A stretch of DNA of 64,000 nt from Streptomyces sp. NBC_00078 (GTDB taxonomy: Bacteria; Actinomycetota; Actinomycetes; Streptomycetales; Streptomycetaceae). This document shows, one piece after another, positions 32,136 to 40,295 of this stretch (position 1 is its first letter; the number at the start of each line of letters is the position of its first letter). Made by a program: the position numbers and the translations under genes. Below the pieces are notes generated by a model. The model saw only the letters and a list, made by a program, of their open reading frames with translations. It was not told where the DNA came from and ran no database searches. Location: contig NZ_JAPELX010000001.1 of the NCBI RefSeq assembly GCF_026343335.1, positions 3,968,001 to 4,032,000 of the forward strand, read 5' to 3'.

Positions 32136-32950
32136 TGGAGCCGACCCGGGTGCTGCACGAACTCCGCGACCACGTCTCGCACATCACGCTCAACCGGCCC
32201 GACGTTCTCAACGCCGTCACACCCGAGCAGCGGGAACGGGTCATCGGGCTGCTGTCGGACGCCTCGGCCGACCCCGGCGTACGGGCCGTGGTGCTCACGG
32301 GGACGGGGCGTGGTTTCTGCGCGGGGGCCGATCTGCGGGGCGGTTCGGGGGGCGATGCGAGGAACGGCTCGGAGCCCGGCGAGCGGGTCGCCGGCGATGT
32401 GGCCCGCATGCTCCGCCTCGGCGCCCAGCGTCTGACCGCCGCCGTCCTGGACTGCGAGAAGCCGGTGATCGCCGCCGTGAACGGCACGGCGGCCGGCCTC
32501 GGCGCCCATCTCGCGCTCGCCTGCGACCTCGTGCTGGCCGCCGAATCGGCGCGGTTCATCGAGGTGTTCGTGCGCCGCGGCCTCGTACCGGACGGCGGGG
32601 GCGCCTACCTCCTCCCCCGCCTGATCGGCCCGCAGCGCGCCAAGGAGCTGATGTTCTTCGGCGACGCGCTCTCGGCCACCGACGCCGAACGCCTCGGCCT
32701 GGTCAACCGGGTCGTCCCGGACGAGGACCTGGCCAAGACGGCCCGCGAGTGGGCGAGCCGCCTCGCCACCGGCCCCACCCGCGCCCTGGCCCTCACCAAA
32801 CAGCTCGTCAACGCCTCCCTGGACTCCGACCGCGCGACGGCCTTCACGGCCGAAGCCGCCGCGCAGGAGATCAACATGACGACGCAGGACGCGCGGGAGG
32901 GGGTACGCGGCTTCGTGGAGCGCAGAAGCCCCGAGTTCAAGGGCCGCTGA
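32135..32950 (+). CDS. Enoyl-CoA hydratase/isomerase, second copy
   Basis: The 271-residue crotonase has both oxyanion-hole segments (GFCAGADLRGG and AAVNGTAAGLGAHLALACDL) and the family glutamate region (SARFIEVFVRRGLVPDGGGAYLLPRLIG), consistent with a true hydratase. Translation is coupled to the upstream synthetase by a TGATG overlap. A separate palindrome lies after it, before the flavin reductase, so the reductase can be transcribed on its own as well. Confidence 0.87.
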   Translation: MEPTRVLHELRDHVSHITLNRPDVLNAVTPEQRERVIGLLSDASADPGVRAVVLTGTGRGFCAGADLRGGSGGDARNGSEPGERVAGDVARMLRLGAQRLTAAVLDCEKPVIAAVNGTAAGLGAHLALACDLVLAAESARFIEVFVRRGLVPDGGGAYLLPRLIGPQRAKELMFFGDALSATDAERLGLVNRVVPDEDLAKTAREWASRLATGPTRALALTKQLVNASLDSDRATAFTAEAAAQEINMTTQDAREGVRGFVERRSPEFKGR

Positions 32951-32959
32951 CCTTCCCAT

Positions 32960-32974
32960 CTGACGAACCGTCAG
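32960..32974. promoter_or_regulatory. Regulon palindrome, site 7
   Basis: CTGACGAACCGTCAG has perfect CTGACG/CGTCAG arms. It lies 9 bp after the hydratase stop and 16 bp before the flavin reductase start. Confidence 0.82.
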
Positions 32975-32990
32975 CTTCAATGGAGGGGTG

Positions 32991-33605
32991 ATGGGACACG
33001 CAGGGGCGGCAGCAGCCGCCGTCCGGTACCTCAGGTCGGCAGGGACCCGGGCGCCCGTGGAGGCGCTGCCGCGCCCGGAGTTGCGCTGCGTCGGCGACAA
33101 CGAGCGGGCACCGGTCGACCAGACCGAGTTCCGGAGGGTCCTCGGCACCTTCGCGACGGGCGTCACGGTCGTCACCGCACCCGCCGCCGACGAGGCCGGT
33201 CCCGCCGGTCCCGCCGGCTTCGCCTGCCAGTCCTTCTCGTCGCTCTCCCTGGACCCGCCCCTGATCGCGTTCATGGTCGGCCGTACGTCGACGACGTGGC
33301 CGCACATCGCCCGCGCGGGCGTCTTCTGCGTCAACATCCTGGGCGCGCACCAGGGCGACCTGTGCCGGGCCTTCGCGGTGAGCGGGGCCGACAAGTTCAC
33401 GGGCGTGGCGTACGACGGGGCGCCGGTCTCCGGCTCCCCGCGCCTGACGGGCGCCGTCGCCTGGCTCGACTGCACGATCCACGCGGTGCACATGGGCGGC
33501 GACCACCTGATCGTGGTGGGGCGCATCGAGGCCCTCGGTACCGGAGCCGCCTCCGACGAACCTCTGATCTTTCATCGGGGTCGGTTCGGGCGACTGGAGG
33601 GCTGA
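32991..33605 (+). CDS. Flavin reductase-like protein (HpaC/HsaB type)
   Basis: The 204-residue protein has a ~45-residue polar N-terminal part and then the flavin-reductase-like split barrel (FRRVLGTFATGVTVVTAP, CQSFSSLSLDPPLIAFMV, HIARAGVFCVNILGAHQ, GSPRLTGAVAWLDCTIH, GGDHLIVVGRIEAL). Such proteins supply reduced FMN/FAD to a two-component monooxygenase. ATG 32991 has GGAGG 4 bases upstream. A truncated copy of the same gene lies at 40106-40280. The oxygenase partner is not in the window. Confidence 0.87.
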   Translation: MGHAGAAAAAVRYLRSAGTRAPVEALPRPELRCVGDNERAPVDQTEFRRVLGTFATGVTVVTAPAADEAGPAGPAGFACQSFSSLSLDPPLIAFMVGRTSTTWPHIARAGVFCVNILGAHQGDLCRAFAVSGADKFTGVAYDGAPVSGSPRLTGAVAWLDCTIHAVHMGGDHLIVVGRIEALGTGAASDEPLIFHRGRFGRLEG

Positions 33606-33639
33606 GGGCCTTCGGACACGGGCTCTGGGCCCAAGACTC

Positions 33640-35097
33640 TCAGGGGGCCGGCGTAAAACGACGCTCGTACACCGTCACCCTTCGTCCACGGACCTGCTTG
33701 TCAGCCACGGCCGTGAAGTACTTCCTCAGCACGGAGGCCTTCATCCTGTCCCGCTCGGCTGTTATTGCTTTCGCCACCCGAGGTGTGTCCGTCACCAGAA
33801 GGATCCGTTGCTGGGACAGCATCGCGGCACGGATCCGATCCGGGCTTTCCTCTACGCCTTTCAGGGTCCCGGACTCCTCAGGACTCTGCGCGAGAGCAAT
33901 GTCCCCCAAGCCCGAAAAGGCACTCGGGGAAACGGATTTGGTGTCCCGGCGCGCCGACGGGATGAAGAGCACGGCATTCCCGGTCTCTTTCATCCGCCGC
34001 ACGTCCGAGGCCACCGCCAGGACATCGTCCACTCGACTCGCCGGGGACCGCTTGGCCAGCGACTGGGGCAACAGCGCCACCACCGCCACCACGACCACTA
34101 CCGGAACGAGCCACGGCGACGCTCGCGGGAAGCGCGGCACGGTCGACCGTACCGCCGCACCCAGGGCCGCGCCGATCAGCATGGCCAGACCCAACATGCT
34201 GAACAGCACGTAGCGGTCCAGGAACAGCGGCTGGATCAAGGAGAGGCCGATCAGGCCGATCTGTGGCACCGCCAGCAGCGGCAGAGCGACGGCCGCCAGC
34301 GACAGTCGGCCCACCCTCGGCCGATCGGGCAGGGCCCCGAGAGTGCCGATTGCCATCAGGACTGCTGGGCCGATCATCATGTGCCATGTCAGCGGCGGGA
34401 TCCAGGACACCTGGTTGGACTGGGTCCGGCTGAAAAGGATCAGCGGCAGGGCAGCTGCCACGGCGCCCGCCGCGGCCACCGCCCAGCGTGTCCACATCCT
34501 GCGTCCGGCCTTCGTCCAGACCAGGGTCGCCAAGTGCGCGGGCAGGATCAGCAGTGAGAGCCAGTTCAACAGCGCGCACACCAGGACCGTGCCCCCGTAC
34601 GCCACCCAGTGCACCGCCCGTCCACGCCCCCGCAACACGGTCACCAGCAGCAGTGTCGAGATGCCGGCCCCCGCCGCGATCAGGGCGTACGGGCGTCCCT
34701 CTTGAAGGTAGAACTGCACGGCCGGAAGCAGCCCGAACGCCAGCCCTCCCCCCAAGCCCGCCCAGACCCCCGCCAGCCGGTGGCCGATGACCGTCGCACA
34801 GGCCGCCGCCACCGCCATGGCCAGCACCGAGGGAAGGCGTAGAGTCGTGGTACTGGGCCCGAAGCATTCAAAGAGTCCGTGCATCAGCAGGTAGTAGAGC
34901 CCGTGCACGGCATCAACCTGCCCGAGCATGTGCCAGATGTCGGAGACGGACCGCCCGGCCACCTGCCAGGTCGCGGCCTCGTCCCGCCACACGCTGTGCT
35001 GCCTGGACAGCCCCCACAGGCCGAGGGCGAGGGTCCACAGCAGTGGTATGAGCCAGACGGGCAAGCGGTGCCGGAGAACGGTTATACGGCAAGTCAT
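33640..35097 (-). CDS. GT39-type membrane glycosyltransferase
   Basis: The 485-residue protein has about ten hydrophobic segments and the first-loop acidic pair SVWRDEAATWQVAGRS (residues ~35-50) typical of the ArnT/PMT/GT39 class, which transfers sugars from polyprenyl-phosphate donors. A soluble C-terminal ~120 residues follow (RSPASRVDDVLAVASDVRRM ... RRVTVYERRFTPAP). Codon use is less GC-extreme than in the flanking catabolic genes. Donor and acceptor are unknown. It is the first gene downstream of the flavin reductase, in convergent orientation. Confidence 0.75.
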   Translation of the reverse strand: MTCRITVLRHRLPVWLIPLLWTLALGLWGLSRQHSVWRDEAATWQVAGRSVSDIWHMLGQVDAVHGLYYLLMHGLFECFGPSTTTLRLPSVLAMAVAAACATVIGHRLAGVWAGLGGGLAFGLLPAVQFYLQEGRPYALIAAGAGISTLLLVTVLRGRGRAVHWVAYGGTVLVCALLNWLSLLILPAHLATLVWTKAGRRMWTRWAVAAAGAVAAALPLILFSRTQSNQVSWIPPLTWHMMIGPAVLMAIGTLGALPDRPRVGRLSLAAVALPLLAVPQIGLIGLSLIQPLFLDRYVLFSMLGLAMLIGAALGAAVRSTVPRFPRASPWLVPVVVVVAVVALLPQSLAKRSPASRVDDVLAVASDVRRMKETGNAVLFIPSARRDTKSVSPSAFSGLGDIALAQSPEESGTLKGVEESPDRIRAAMLSQQRILLVTDTPRVAKAITAERDRMKASVLRKYFTAVADKQVRGRRVTVYERRFTPAP

Positions 35098-35191
35098 AAA
35101 GGCGTTCGGGATCCTTGGAGTGGCGGTGCGGACCGAAGTCGGCCTCGGGCTTGCGTGAGAAGCGCCGTCCGGCGGATGGCCGCGTGTGAGG

Positions 35192-35260
35192 AAAGTGCCC
35201 TCGACCGGCAGGAATTAGGATCGAGGGGATCCTTGTTCACACGCCGGCCAAGGGCACTTT
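35192..35260. mobile_element. 69-bp miniature element with IS-like terminal inverted repeats
   Basis: AAAGTGCCCTCGACCGGC at 35192-35209 is the inverted partner of GCCGGCCAAGGGCACTTT at 35243-35260, matching 15 of 18 positions. There are only 33 bp between them, so it looks like an internally deleted insertion sequence. It lies in the gap between the glycosyltransferase and the ABC ATPase gene. No transposase remains. Confidence 0.55.
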
Positions 35261-35313
35261 TCAGGTGATGAGGCTTAGCTGGTCGCCCCTGAGTGTCCGT
35301 GTCGAGGCTGTAT

Positions 35314-35964
35314 TCAAGCGACGAGAGAATTCTCATTGACGGCGAAGACGGCGTCGCATCGGTCGCGGACGCGGTCATCATGAGTGGCAATGACAACGGC
35401 GCATCCTGCATCGCTCATCTCACGGAGGATGTCGATGACTGCTGTGGCATTGGCATGGTCGAGGGCGCCGGTTGGCTCATCGGCGAGCACCAGGACCGGT
35501 TGCTTGACCAAGAGCCGAGCGAGCGCCACACGCTGCTGTTCGCCACCACTGAGGTGGTGGATTTCCTCTTCCTGCCGCCCTGCCAGGCCGACGCGATCGA
35601 GGGCTTCGGCGATAGCCACGCTGGTCTTCCCTCGCAAGGTCCGCTGCGGTTTGACAGCGACCTCCAGATTCGCGGCGACGGTCGCGTTCTCGATCAGGGC
35701 ATAGCTCTGGAAGAGGTAACCGAGAACGTCACGGCGGAACCGCCGAATCTCGCGTCGCCCGAACTGGGTTATGTCATTTCCTTCATGGCGGATCTCCCCC
35801 GCGTTCGGCTTGTCTAGGAGGCCGATGCAGTTGAGGAGGGTGGACTTCCCCGATCCGCTGGGGCCGACAAGGGCGAGCATCTCGCCACGGTTGACGGTGG
35901 TGGTGACATCGGACCACAAGGTCCGGGTGCCGAATGTCTTCGACAGCTTGACAATATCGATCAC
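35314..35964 (-). CDS. ABC transporter ATPase of the bacteriocin locus
   Basis: The 216-residue ATPase has Walker A ALVGPSGSGKSTLLN (residues ~32-46), Q-loop, signature LSGGEQQRVALARLLV (~133-148), Walker B VLVLADEPTGALD and the H-loop VVIATHD. It belongs to the MacB/LolD group. GTG 35964 has AGGAG 7 bases upstream. It lies 43 bp downstream of the large membrane protein gene; together they would export the bacteriocin or provide immunity. Confidence 0.88.
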   Translation of the reverse strand: MIDIVKLSKTFGTRTLWSDVTTTVNRGEMLALVGPSGSGKSTLLNCIGLLDKPNAGEIRHEGNDITQFGRREIRRFRRDVLGYLFQSYALIENATVAANLEVAVKPQRTLRGKTSVAIAEALDRVGLAGRQEEEIHHLSGGEQQRVALARLLVKQPVLVLADEPTGALDHANATAVIDILREMSDAGCAVVIATHDDRVRDRCDAVFAVNENSLVA

Positions 35965-36007
35965 GACTGTGCTCCTGCTGAGTGGAGGGAATTCGTCAGT
36001 GCGGGGC

Positions 36008-38125
36008 TCACGTCTCGGCCGCCCCCGCCTTGACGATGCGCCGGTGAAATATTCCAAGAGCGAGGAGAACAGCGCAGAATTCAACGGCGGCCAGCCCGGC
36101 GATAGCGCTGAGGTCCAGTGCGGTGATCTGGACGGGCGGAAAGGGAGCCGGGATGCCCTGGGAGGTGAACTCCTTGAGATCCTGGTTCTGCTTCCAGACC
36201 TGGATGGGCACCCACCAGGTAAGGAAGGCCGCAAGAAGCCCCTCTACAGCGAGGATGAAGCGGTGGGTTGCAGCAAATCTCCAACCGCTGATGTGCTGCG
36301 CGAACACGGCCTGGGCATGCTTGCGTGAGTGGATTATGCAGACGCCGACGCCTGTGATGAGGAGCACGGTCACGGCTGCAATGAGATCGAAGAACAGCAG
36401 TCGGAAGTCGTTGACGGCTTCCCTCAGCCTCAGTGCTGCGTTCTGCCCCACTGGATTCACCGCTGCCACATAGGTCTGCAGTCCCTGCTCGTTGGCCGCA
36501 AGGGGCTTCAGGACGTCGCCGGGGTCAGGAAAGATGATTCCGTCCTGGGTCGCGAACGTGGTGTAGGCATCGTTCGTGAGGATATTCGAACCATTAGGGA
36601 CCACGACAAGGACCGGGTCGCGCACCAAAGACCGGTCATCGGCCGGGCTGTAGGCGATATTGGGGCTTCGATCGCCGGAGCTATAGGCGAAGACACGCTG
36701 ACCGCTCTTCGCCTGGACGGTCTCCACCTTGAGACGCCGACGGAGATCCGGATCCAGTCTGCCGAATACATCAGGGATTGTTGCCCTGATGTCCGATGCG
36801 TGGCGGGCAAGGGATTCGGGGATGATCAGGCGCACCGAATGGGCTTCTGCGGCCCTCCCGTTGCGCGGCGCTGGGGAGTACCGCTGGTCCTTCACGTCGA
36901 GGACCGGCTGTTTAGCGAGGAAGGTTTCGTTGACGATAAGCAACTCGCCCTGTGGCAGGCGCGCGTTCGAGGAGACATTCTGGAGATCCTTGCGCCCGGC
37001 AACAATGATCTCGCCTGCCGCGTCTGCCTGGCGCAGCCACCGACCCACGTGCGTGACCACCGGCTTTGAGTCGCCTCCCCAGCTGCCGTTGAGGCGGATA
37101 CTGACGGCGTCGCCTGCCTTGGCGTAAGTGTCCTGGTTGTCCTGGCGCGCCATCACGTGCCGGCCCGCCTGGGTGACATCCATGGCGAAGCCAAGGGCGA
37201 GCAGCACCGCGGGGATGCGCACCAGGTACGTAGAGACAAACGCCGCCCGGGCAGGCAGCTCGCCCTTGAGGGCTCGCAGTACCTCAACTTTGAAGGTGAG
37301 GGCGAGTGCGGCGGCATGGGCGGCCAGGACCGATAGGACGAGCAGGCCAGCGAGGCACGCAGCCACCAGGGCGAATAGGCCCAGCCAGGCAAGACGGTTG
37401 TACAGGCCGAGGAAGACCAGTACCGCAGCGGCCACCGTGCCGGCTGCAACCGACCAGAACACCGTCAGCTGCTTGAGATCGCGAACGAGGAGGTCCATGA
37501 ATGACTTGCCCTGCAGGCGTAGCACCCCATATGCCTTCGCGCTCAGCAGCACGCTCGCGCCGGTCATCGTCACCGCAGCGAGAGCAACCACCCAGAAAGA
37601 CCAGAGCAGGTCGTCTCCTGAGAAGAGCAGGGCCAGCTCGCTGTATGCGAGTGGGTGCTGCACGGTTGCGCTCAGGCCGAGATCGGCGAACTTGGCCACC
37701 AGCTTGTCCGCGGCCTTGGGCGACCCGAAGACGTAGTAGAAGCCCCGTGGGTCACGCTGTCCGATCTCGACGATCGGGTGCACGTCCGTGGCGAGATGCT
37801 TACTGAACGCCGGGTAGCCGTGGTTCAGCCATGACGCTGCATCGGAGTTCTGATCACCCGAGGCCAGATAGAGGTGCCGGAGGCCGTCGGGGTTCTTCAC
37901 ATCGGGCAGCTCGCGGGCCACTGCGACGTCATAGTCATCCGAGAAAGCGGCGATCACACGGGCAACCTGACCGCCGCTCACCGAATCGTCGGATTCGGAC
38001 ACCCAGATCTGAGCCGAACTGCCCAGCACCAACTCCTCGTCCAGCCCTCGCACGAACAGAAAGGAAATTATCGCCGAGAAGACCAAAATGGCGGCATGGA
38101 CGAACTTGATACCTCGGTGGAGCAT
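36008..38125 (-). CDS. Bacteriocin-associated integral membrane protein (BAIMP/DUF1430-like permease)
   Basis: The 705-residue protein has an N-terminal membrane segment (residues ~8-26), an extracytoplasmic domain to ~180, a bundle of membrane helices (~185-335), a second large extracytoplasmic domain (~340-585) and C-terminal helices. This is the layout of the membrane proteins that accompany lactococcin-972-type bacteriocins. It begins 134 bp downstream of the bacteriocin gene, behind a hairpin that may reduce read-through. With the ATPase at 35314 it forms an ABC-like system. GC content is lower than in the flanks. Confidence 0.8.
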   Translation of the reverse strand: MLHRGIKFVHAAILVFSAIISFLFVRGLDEELVLGSSAQIWVSESDDSVSGGQVARVIAAFSDDYDVAVARELPDVKNPDGLRHLYLASGDQNSDAASWLNHGYPAFSKHLATDVHPIVEIGQRDPRGFYYVFGSPKAADKLVAKFADLGLSATVQHPLAYSELALLFSGDDLLWSFWVVALAAVTMTGASVLLSAKAYGVLRLQGKSFMDLLVRDLKQLTVFWSVAAGTVAAAVLVFLGLYNRLAWLGLFALVAACLAGLLVLSVLAAHAAALALTFKVEVLRALKGELPARAAFVSTYLVRIPAVLLALGFAMDVTQAGRHVMARQDNQDTYAKAGDAVSIRLNGSWGGDSKPVVTHVGRWLRQADAAGEIIVAGRKDLQNVSSNARLPQGELLIVNETFLAKQPVLDVKDQRYSPAPRNGRAAEAHSVRLIIPESLARHASDIRATIPDVFGRLDPDLRRRLKVETVQAKSGQRVFAYSSGDRSPNIAYSPADDRSLVRDPVLVVVPNGSNILTNDAYTTFATQDGIIFPDPGDVLKPLAANEQGLQTYVAAVNPVGQNAALRLREAVNDFRLLFFDLIAAVTVLLITGVGVCIIHSRKHAQAVFAQHISGWRFAATHRFILAVEGLLAAFLTWWVPIQVWKQNQDLKEFTSQGIPAPFPPVQITALDLSAIAGLAAVEFCAVLLALGIFHRRIVKAGAAET

Positions 38126-38184
38126 CGGTCACCTAGGTTCGGGCACTCGGGAGCGCGCATCTCGTAAGAATTGACTGTAAAGAC

Positions 38185-38220
38185 CTGGCTGCGGGGCGAT
38201 AGCCGATACCCCGCAGCCAG
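38185..38220 (-). terminator. Hairpin between bacteriocin and transporter genes
   Basis: CTGGCTGCGGGG pairs perfectly with CCCCGCAGCCAG (12 bp) across a 12-base loop. It lies 40 bp after the bacteriocin stop and 60 bp before the membrane-protein start, where partial termination would give more bacteriocin than transporter mRNA. Confidence 0.75.
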
Positions 38221-38259
38221 GGGCCGCACCTCAGGATTCAGAGCCGCACACGCGAGGTG

Positions 38260-38547
38260 TTAGCACGCGGGGTCGTAGTAAGCCTTGCTGACGGTCGCGG
38301 CCTTCTCTGCTGAGGCCTTGGACCACACCTTTTCCTTGGTGCAGCCACTCTTGGCCCAGTACGCCCCTTCGACCGAGGACGCGTGGTAATTGTCCTTGTG
38401 GTAGTAGTTTGAGTACACATAGTTGGCGCCTACGTCGTGGCTCCACAAGCCGCCGCCGGCGTTTTCCGTAGCGAGTGCAGGAGCAGCAGCGGCCACGATT
38501 ATGGCGCCGGCCGCGACTGCTGCCTTAAGCCCGTTTCTCACCTTCAT
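38260..38547 (-). CDS. Lactococcin-972-family bacteriocin precursor
   Basis: The 95-residue precursor has a Sec-type signal peptide (KAAVAAGAIIVAAAAPALA, cleavage after ALA near residue 27) and a ~68-residue mature part. The mature part has the family pattern GGGLWSHDVG...VYSNYYHKDNYHASSVEG. Lactococcin 972 blocks lipid II at the division septum in Lactococcus. The mature part has two cysteines (KSGC and the C-terminal DPAC), which could form a disulfide not found in lactococcin 972 itself. ATG 38547 was chosen; an upstream ATG at 38583 is in frame. The transporter genes follow. Confidence 0.85.
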   Translation of the reverse strand: MKVRNGLKAAVAAGAIIVAAAAPALATENAGGGLWSHDVGANYVYSNYYHKDNYHASSVEGAYWAKSGCTKEKVWSKASAEKAATVSKAYYDPAC

Positions 38548-38885
38548 GATTGACTCGCTTTCATTTTGCGACATGACTGACATTGTTGATTTTATGCCGC
38601 ACCACAGGCGTGGTCCATTTGTTTACTGGACCTGAACCATGCCGCAGACCGACAGTTAGCCGATATTTTTCGGTCTTAGCCGGTGTACGCCGTTAGGCGC
38701 GTGACGAGTGGGTCATCTCGCCCGATATTTCCCCGGTTTGGGAGTAGCCATTTTTTCGGAATTCGCCCTGCGGGCTCGTTCCGGAAAACATTCGCCGATC
38801 CTCTGTGAGAAATGCGGCGGTTTGGCTACTGCGGAACGGGGCGGCAAGGGGTTCTGCGACCAAGGCGGCTCGCAAGAGAACCAGC
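38548..38885. other. AT-richer intergenic stretch upstream of the bacteriocin gene
   Basis: About 340 bp without a convincing gene. It holds the bacteriocin promoter; the 38580-38700 part is noticeably AT-rich (TTGTTGATTTTATGC, ATATTTTTCGG). Small frames on both strands lack codon bias and ribosome-binding sites. Confidence 0.5.
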
Positions 38886-39242
38886 TCAGGCAGCGATCCA
38901 CGGAACACGGCAGGTGTGAGGCGCCAGGCCCTCGGGGCACAAAGCCTGGATCGCTGCCTTACGGATTGCCCGCCACGTCCTCAAGGAGCACACCAAATAG
39001 ACGCACAGTTCAACCGGTTCCCGCGCACCGCTGCTCTGACCAGGATGTTCCCAGGCCCACTGTTCCGCCAGAAACTCGTACACGTCGGCGGTCGTCAGCT
39101 CGCTCCCAAAGACCGTGTGCGCGACGGTCTCCCTGACGATCCGGGCGCTGCGGGAACCCACAGCCTCCTCGACAAGCTGCCTGGCCCATGCCAGCCCCTG
39201 CTCGTCTGCGTACAGGCCGAAGTTCAGGGTGCGCGTCCTCAT
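38886..39242 (-). CDS. Hypothetical protein coupled to a secreted protein gene
   Basis: The 118-residue protein (MRTRTLNFGLYADEQGLAWARQLVEEAVGSRSARIVRETV...) is predicted cytoplasmic and helical, with no signal peptide. Its ATG 39242 lies 4 bp after the stop of the secreted-protein gene at 39247, so the pair is one operon. I do not recognise a family. An immunity role or other partner role for the secreted protein is possible but inferred only from the arrangement. Confidence 0.6.
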   Translation of the reverse strand: MRTRTLNFGLYADEQGLAWARQLVEEAVGSRSARIVRETVAHTVFGSELTTADVYEFLAEQWAWEHPGQSSGAREPVELCVYLVCSLRTWRAIRKAAIQALCPEGLAPHTCRVPWIAA

Positions 39243-39246
39243 TGCA

Positions 39247-39531
39247 TCAGCCCCTGACGATCGTCTTCTTGGTGCAGTGCTTCGCACGGTAGCCCGGGGG
39301 CATCTGGTCGTTGGCGTCCTTGATGGCGGCCTTCCATGCGTCCGGCTGCGTCTTGGCCCAGCCGTGCCCGTTGAAATACCCATGGCCGGAGCTGTCCGCG
39401 ATGCGCCACTTGGTGCACTGCACGGTCGCATTCCATCCGTTGGCCGCCTGCGCGGGCGCGGCGATACCCAGGGAGAGCGCAGCCGCGACGACAGTGGTGA
39501 CGAGAGGGGAGACGGCAAGCAACTTGCGCAT
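39247..39531 (-). CDS. Small secreted protein of unknown function
   Basis: The 94-residue precursor has a signal peptide (LLAVSPLVTTVVAAALSLGI, cleavage after AQA near residue 30). The ~64-residue mature protein is basic (NGWNATVQCTKWRIADSS ... AKHCTKKTIVRG) with two cysteines. GGAG lies 8 bases before ATG 39531. It lies 700 bp upstream of the bacteriocin gene on the same strand. Size, charge and export suggest a second bacteriocin-like peptide, but it lacks the lactococcin-972 pattern and has no recognised relatives. Confidence 0.65.
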   Translation of the reverse strand: MRKLLAVSPLVTTVVAAALSLGIAAPAQAANGWNATVQCTKWRIADSSGHGYFNGHGWAKTQPDAWKAAIKDANDQMPPGYRAKHCTKKTIVRG

Positions 39532-40105
39532 GAATGTTTCTCCGAGGGGTCGATGTGCCATATGGCAGGGGGCAGGTCGTCGATGCTGTGGCCCACACTC
39601 GCCCTGCTGCTGCCAGGCACGTCAGACAACGCCTCGGCCGAACAAGCCGGACGGAATCTGAGTGTTGGTCCCCTACCCCCTGAGCGCCACCCGCTGTCGG
39701 GGGTCAGCCGACCGGGTGGGCATGCCAAAAAACCTATCAACCAAGAGAGACTATGAGCGAGCAACTTAAGAAGTGATCACAATCACGGCCAGCACAATGA
39801 ACCTTGAGCTCACCTAACTGTCAAAATAGTCTCCTGCGTACAGAAATTGACGGTATGTCACCCTTCTTGGCCCCTGCCCGAGACGGCTCGTGATCTAGCA
39901 TGCGGCACTGGCAGCCGCCTCAGTCTTCGCGATGAACGCGGGGGCTTCAGAAGCCGTTGTCTTTCCGGATGTGATCGTTACGTTTCTGCCGGTCGGGCGT
40001 GGTTTCGCTGTCATGGTGGGAGGGTTCGGGCGATCAGTTCGCTCCCGACGATGCGGAGGTGGCCGGTGAAGTCGGCCATGGGGTTCCTGGCGGAGCAGGA
40101 GGCGG
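39532..40105. other. Non-coding stretch with a regulon-site-like sequence
   Basis: No convincing gene. The 39740-39870 part is AT-rich. From about 39990 a frame runs into the flavin-reductase fragment. On the other strand, a short tail (ADFTGHLRIVGSELIARTLPP, ending near 40011) looks like the end of some coding sequence and may be a transposase scar, but I cannot identify it. Confidence 0.4.
39847..39861. promoter_or_regulatory. Degenerate regulon palindrome upstream of the flavin-reductase fragment
   Basis: TTGACGGTATGTCAC differs from CTGACGnnnCGTCAG at the two outer bases and one arm base; the core TGACG-n3-TGTCA is kept. It lies about 245 bp before the truncated flavin-reductase gene. 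It may be the decayed operator of a former copy. Confidence 0.35.
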
Positions 40106-40280
40106 CTCCCCGCGCCTGACGGGCGCCGTCGCCTGGATCGACTGCACGATCCACGCGGTGCACACCGGGGGCGACCACCTCATCGTGGTCGGCCGGGTGG
40201 ACGCCCTGGGCACAGGCGACTCCCCCGACGGACCACTGCTCTTCCACCAGGGGCGCTTCGCGCGCCTCGACGGAGACTGA
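40106..40280 (+). pseudogene. 3' fragment of a flavin reductase gene
   Basis: The last ~57 codons are homologous to the end of the intact gene at 32991-33605 (GSPRLTGAVAWIDCTIHAVH, GGDHLIVVGRVDALGTG, LLFHQGRFARLDGD). DNA similarity begins abruptly at the codon for GSP and runs to the stop; upstream sequence is unrelated. An open frame from 39999 reads into it but its first ~35 residues are not reductase-like. The flavin-binding N-terminal half is missing. Confidence 0.85.
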
Positions 40281-40295
40281 GGCCCGACGGCGGGG

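Noticed and set aside
38693..38908. Small frames upstream of the bacteriocin gene
   Set aside because: They lack start signals and codon bias and partly overlap the real gene at 38886.
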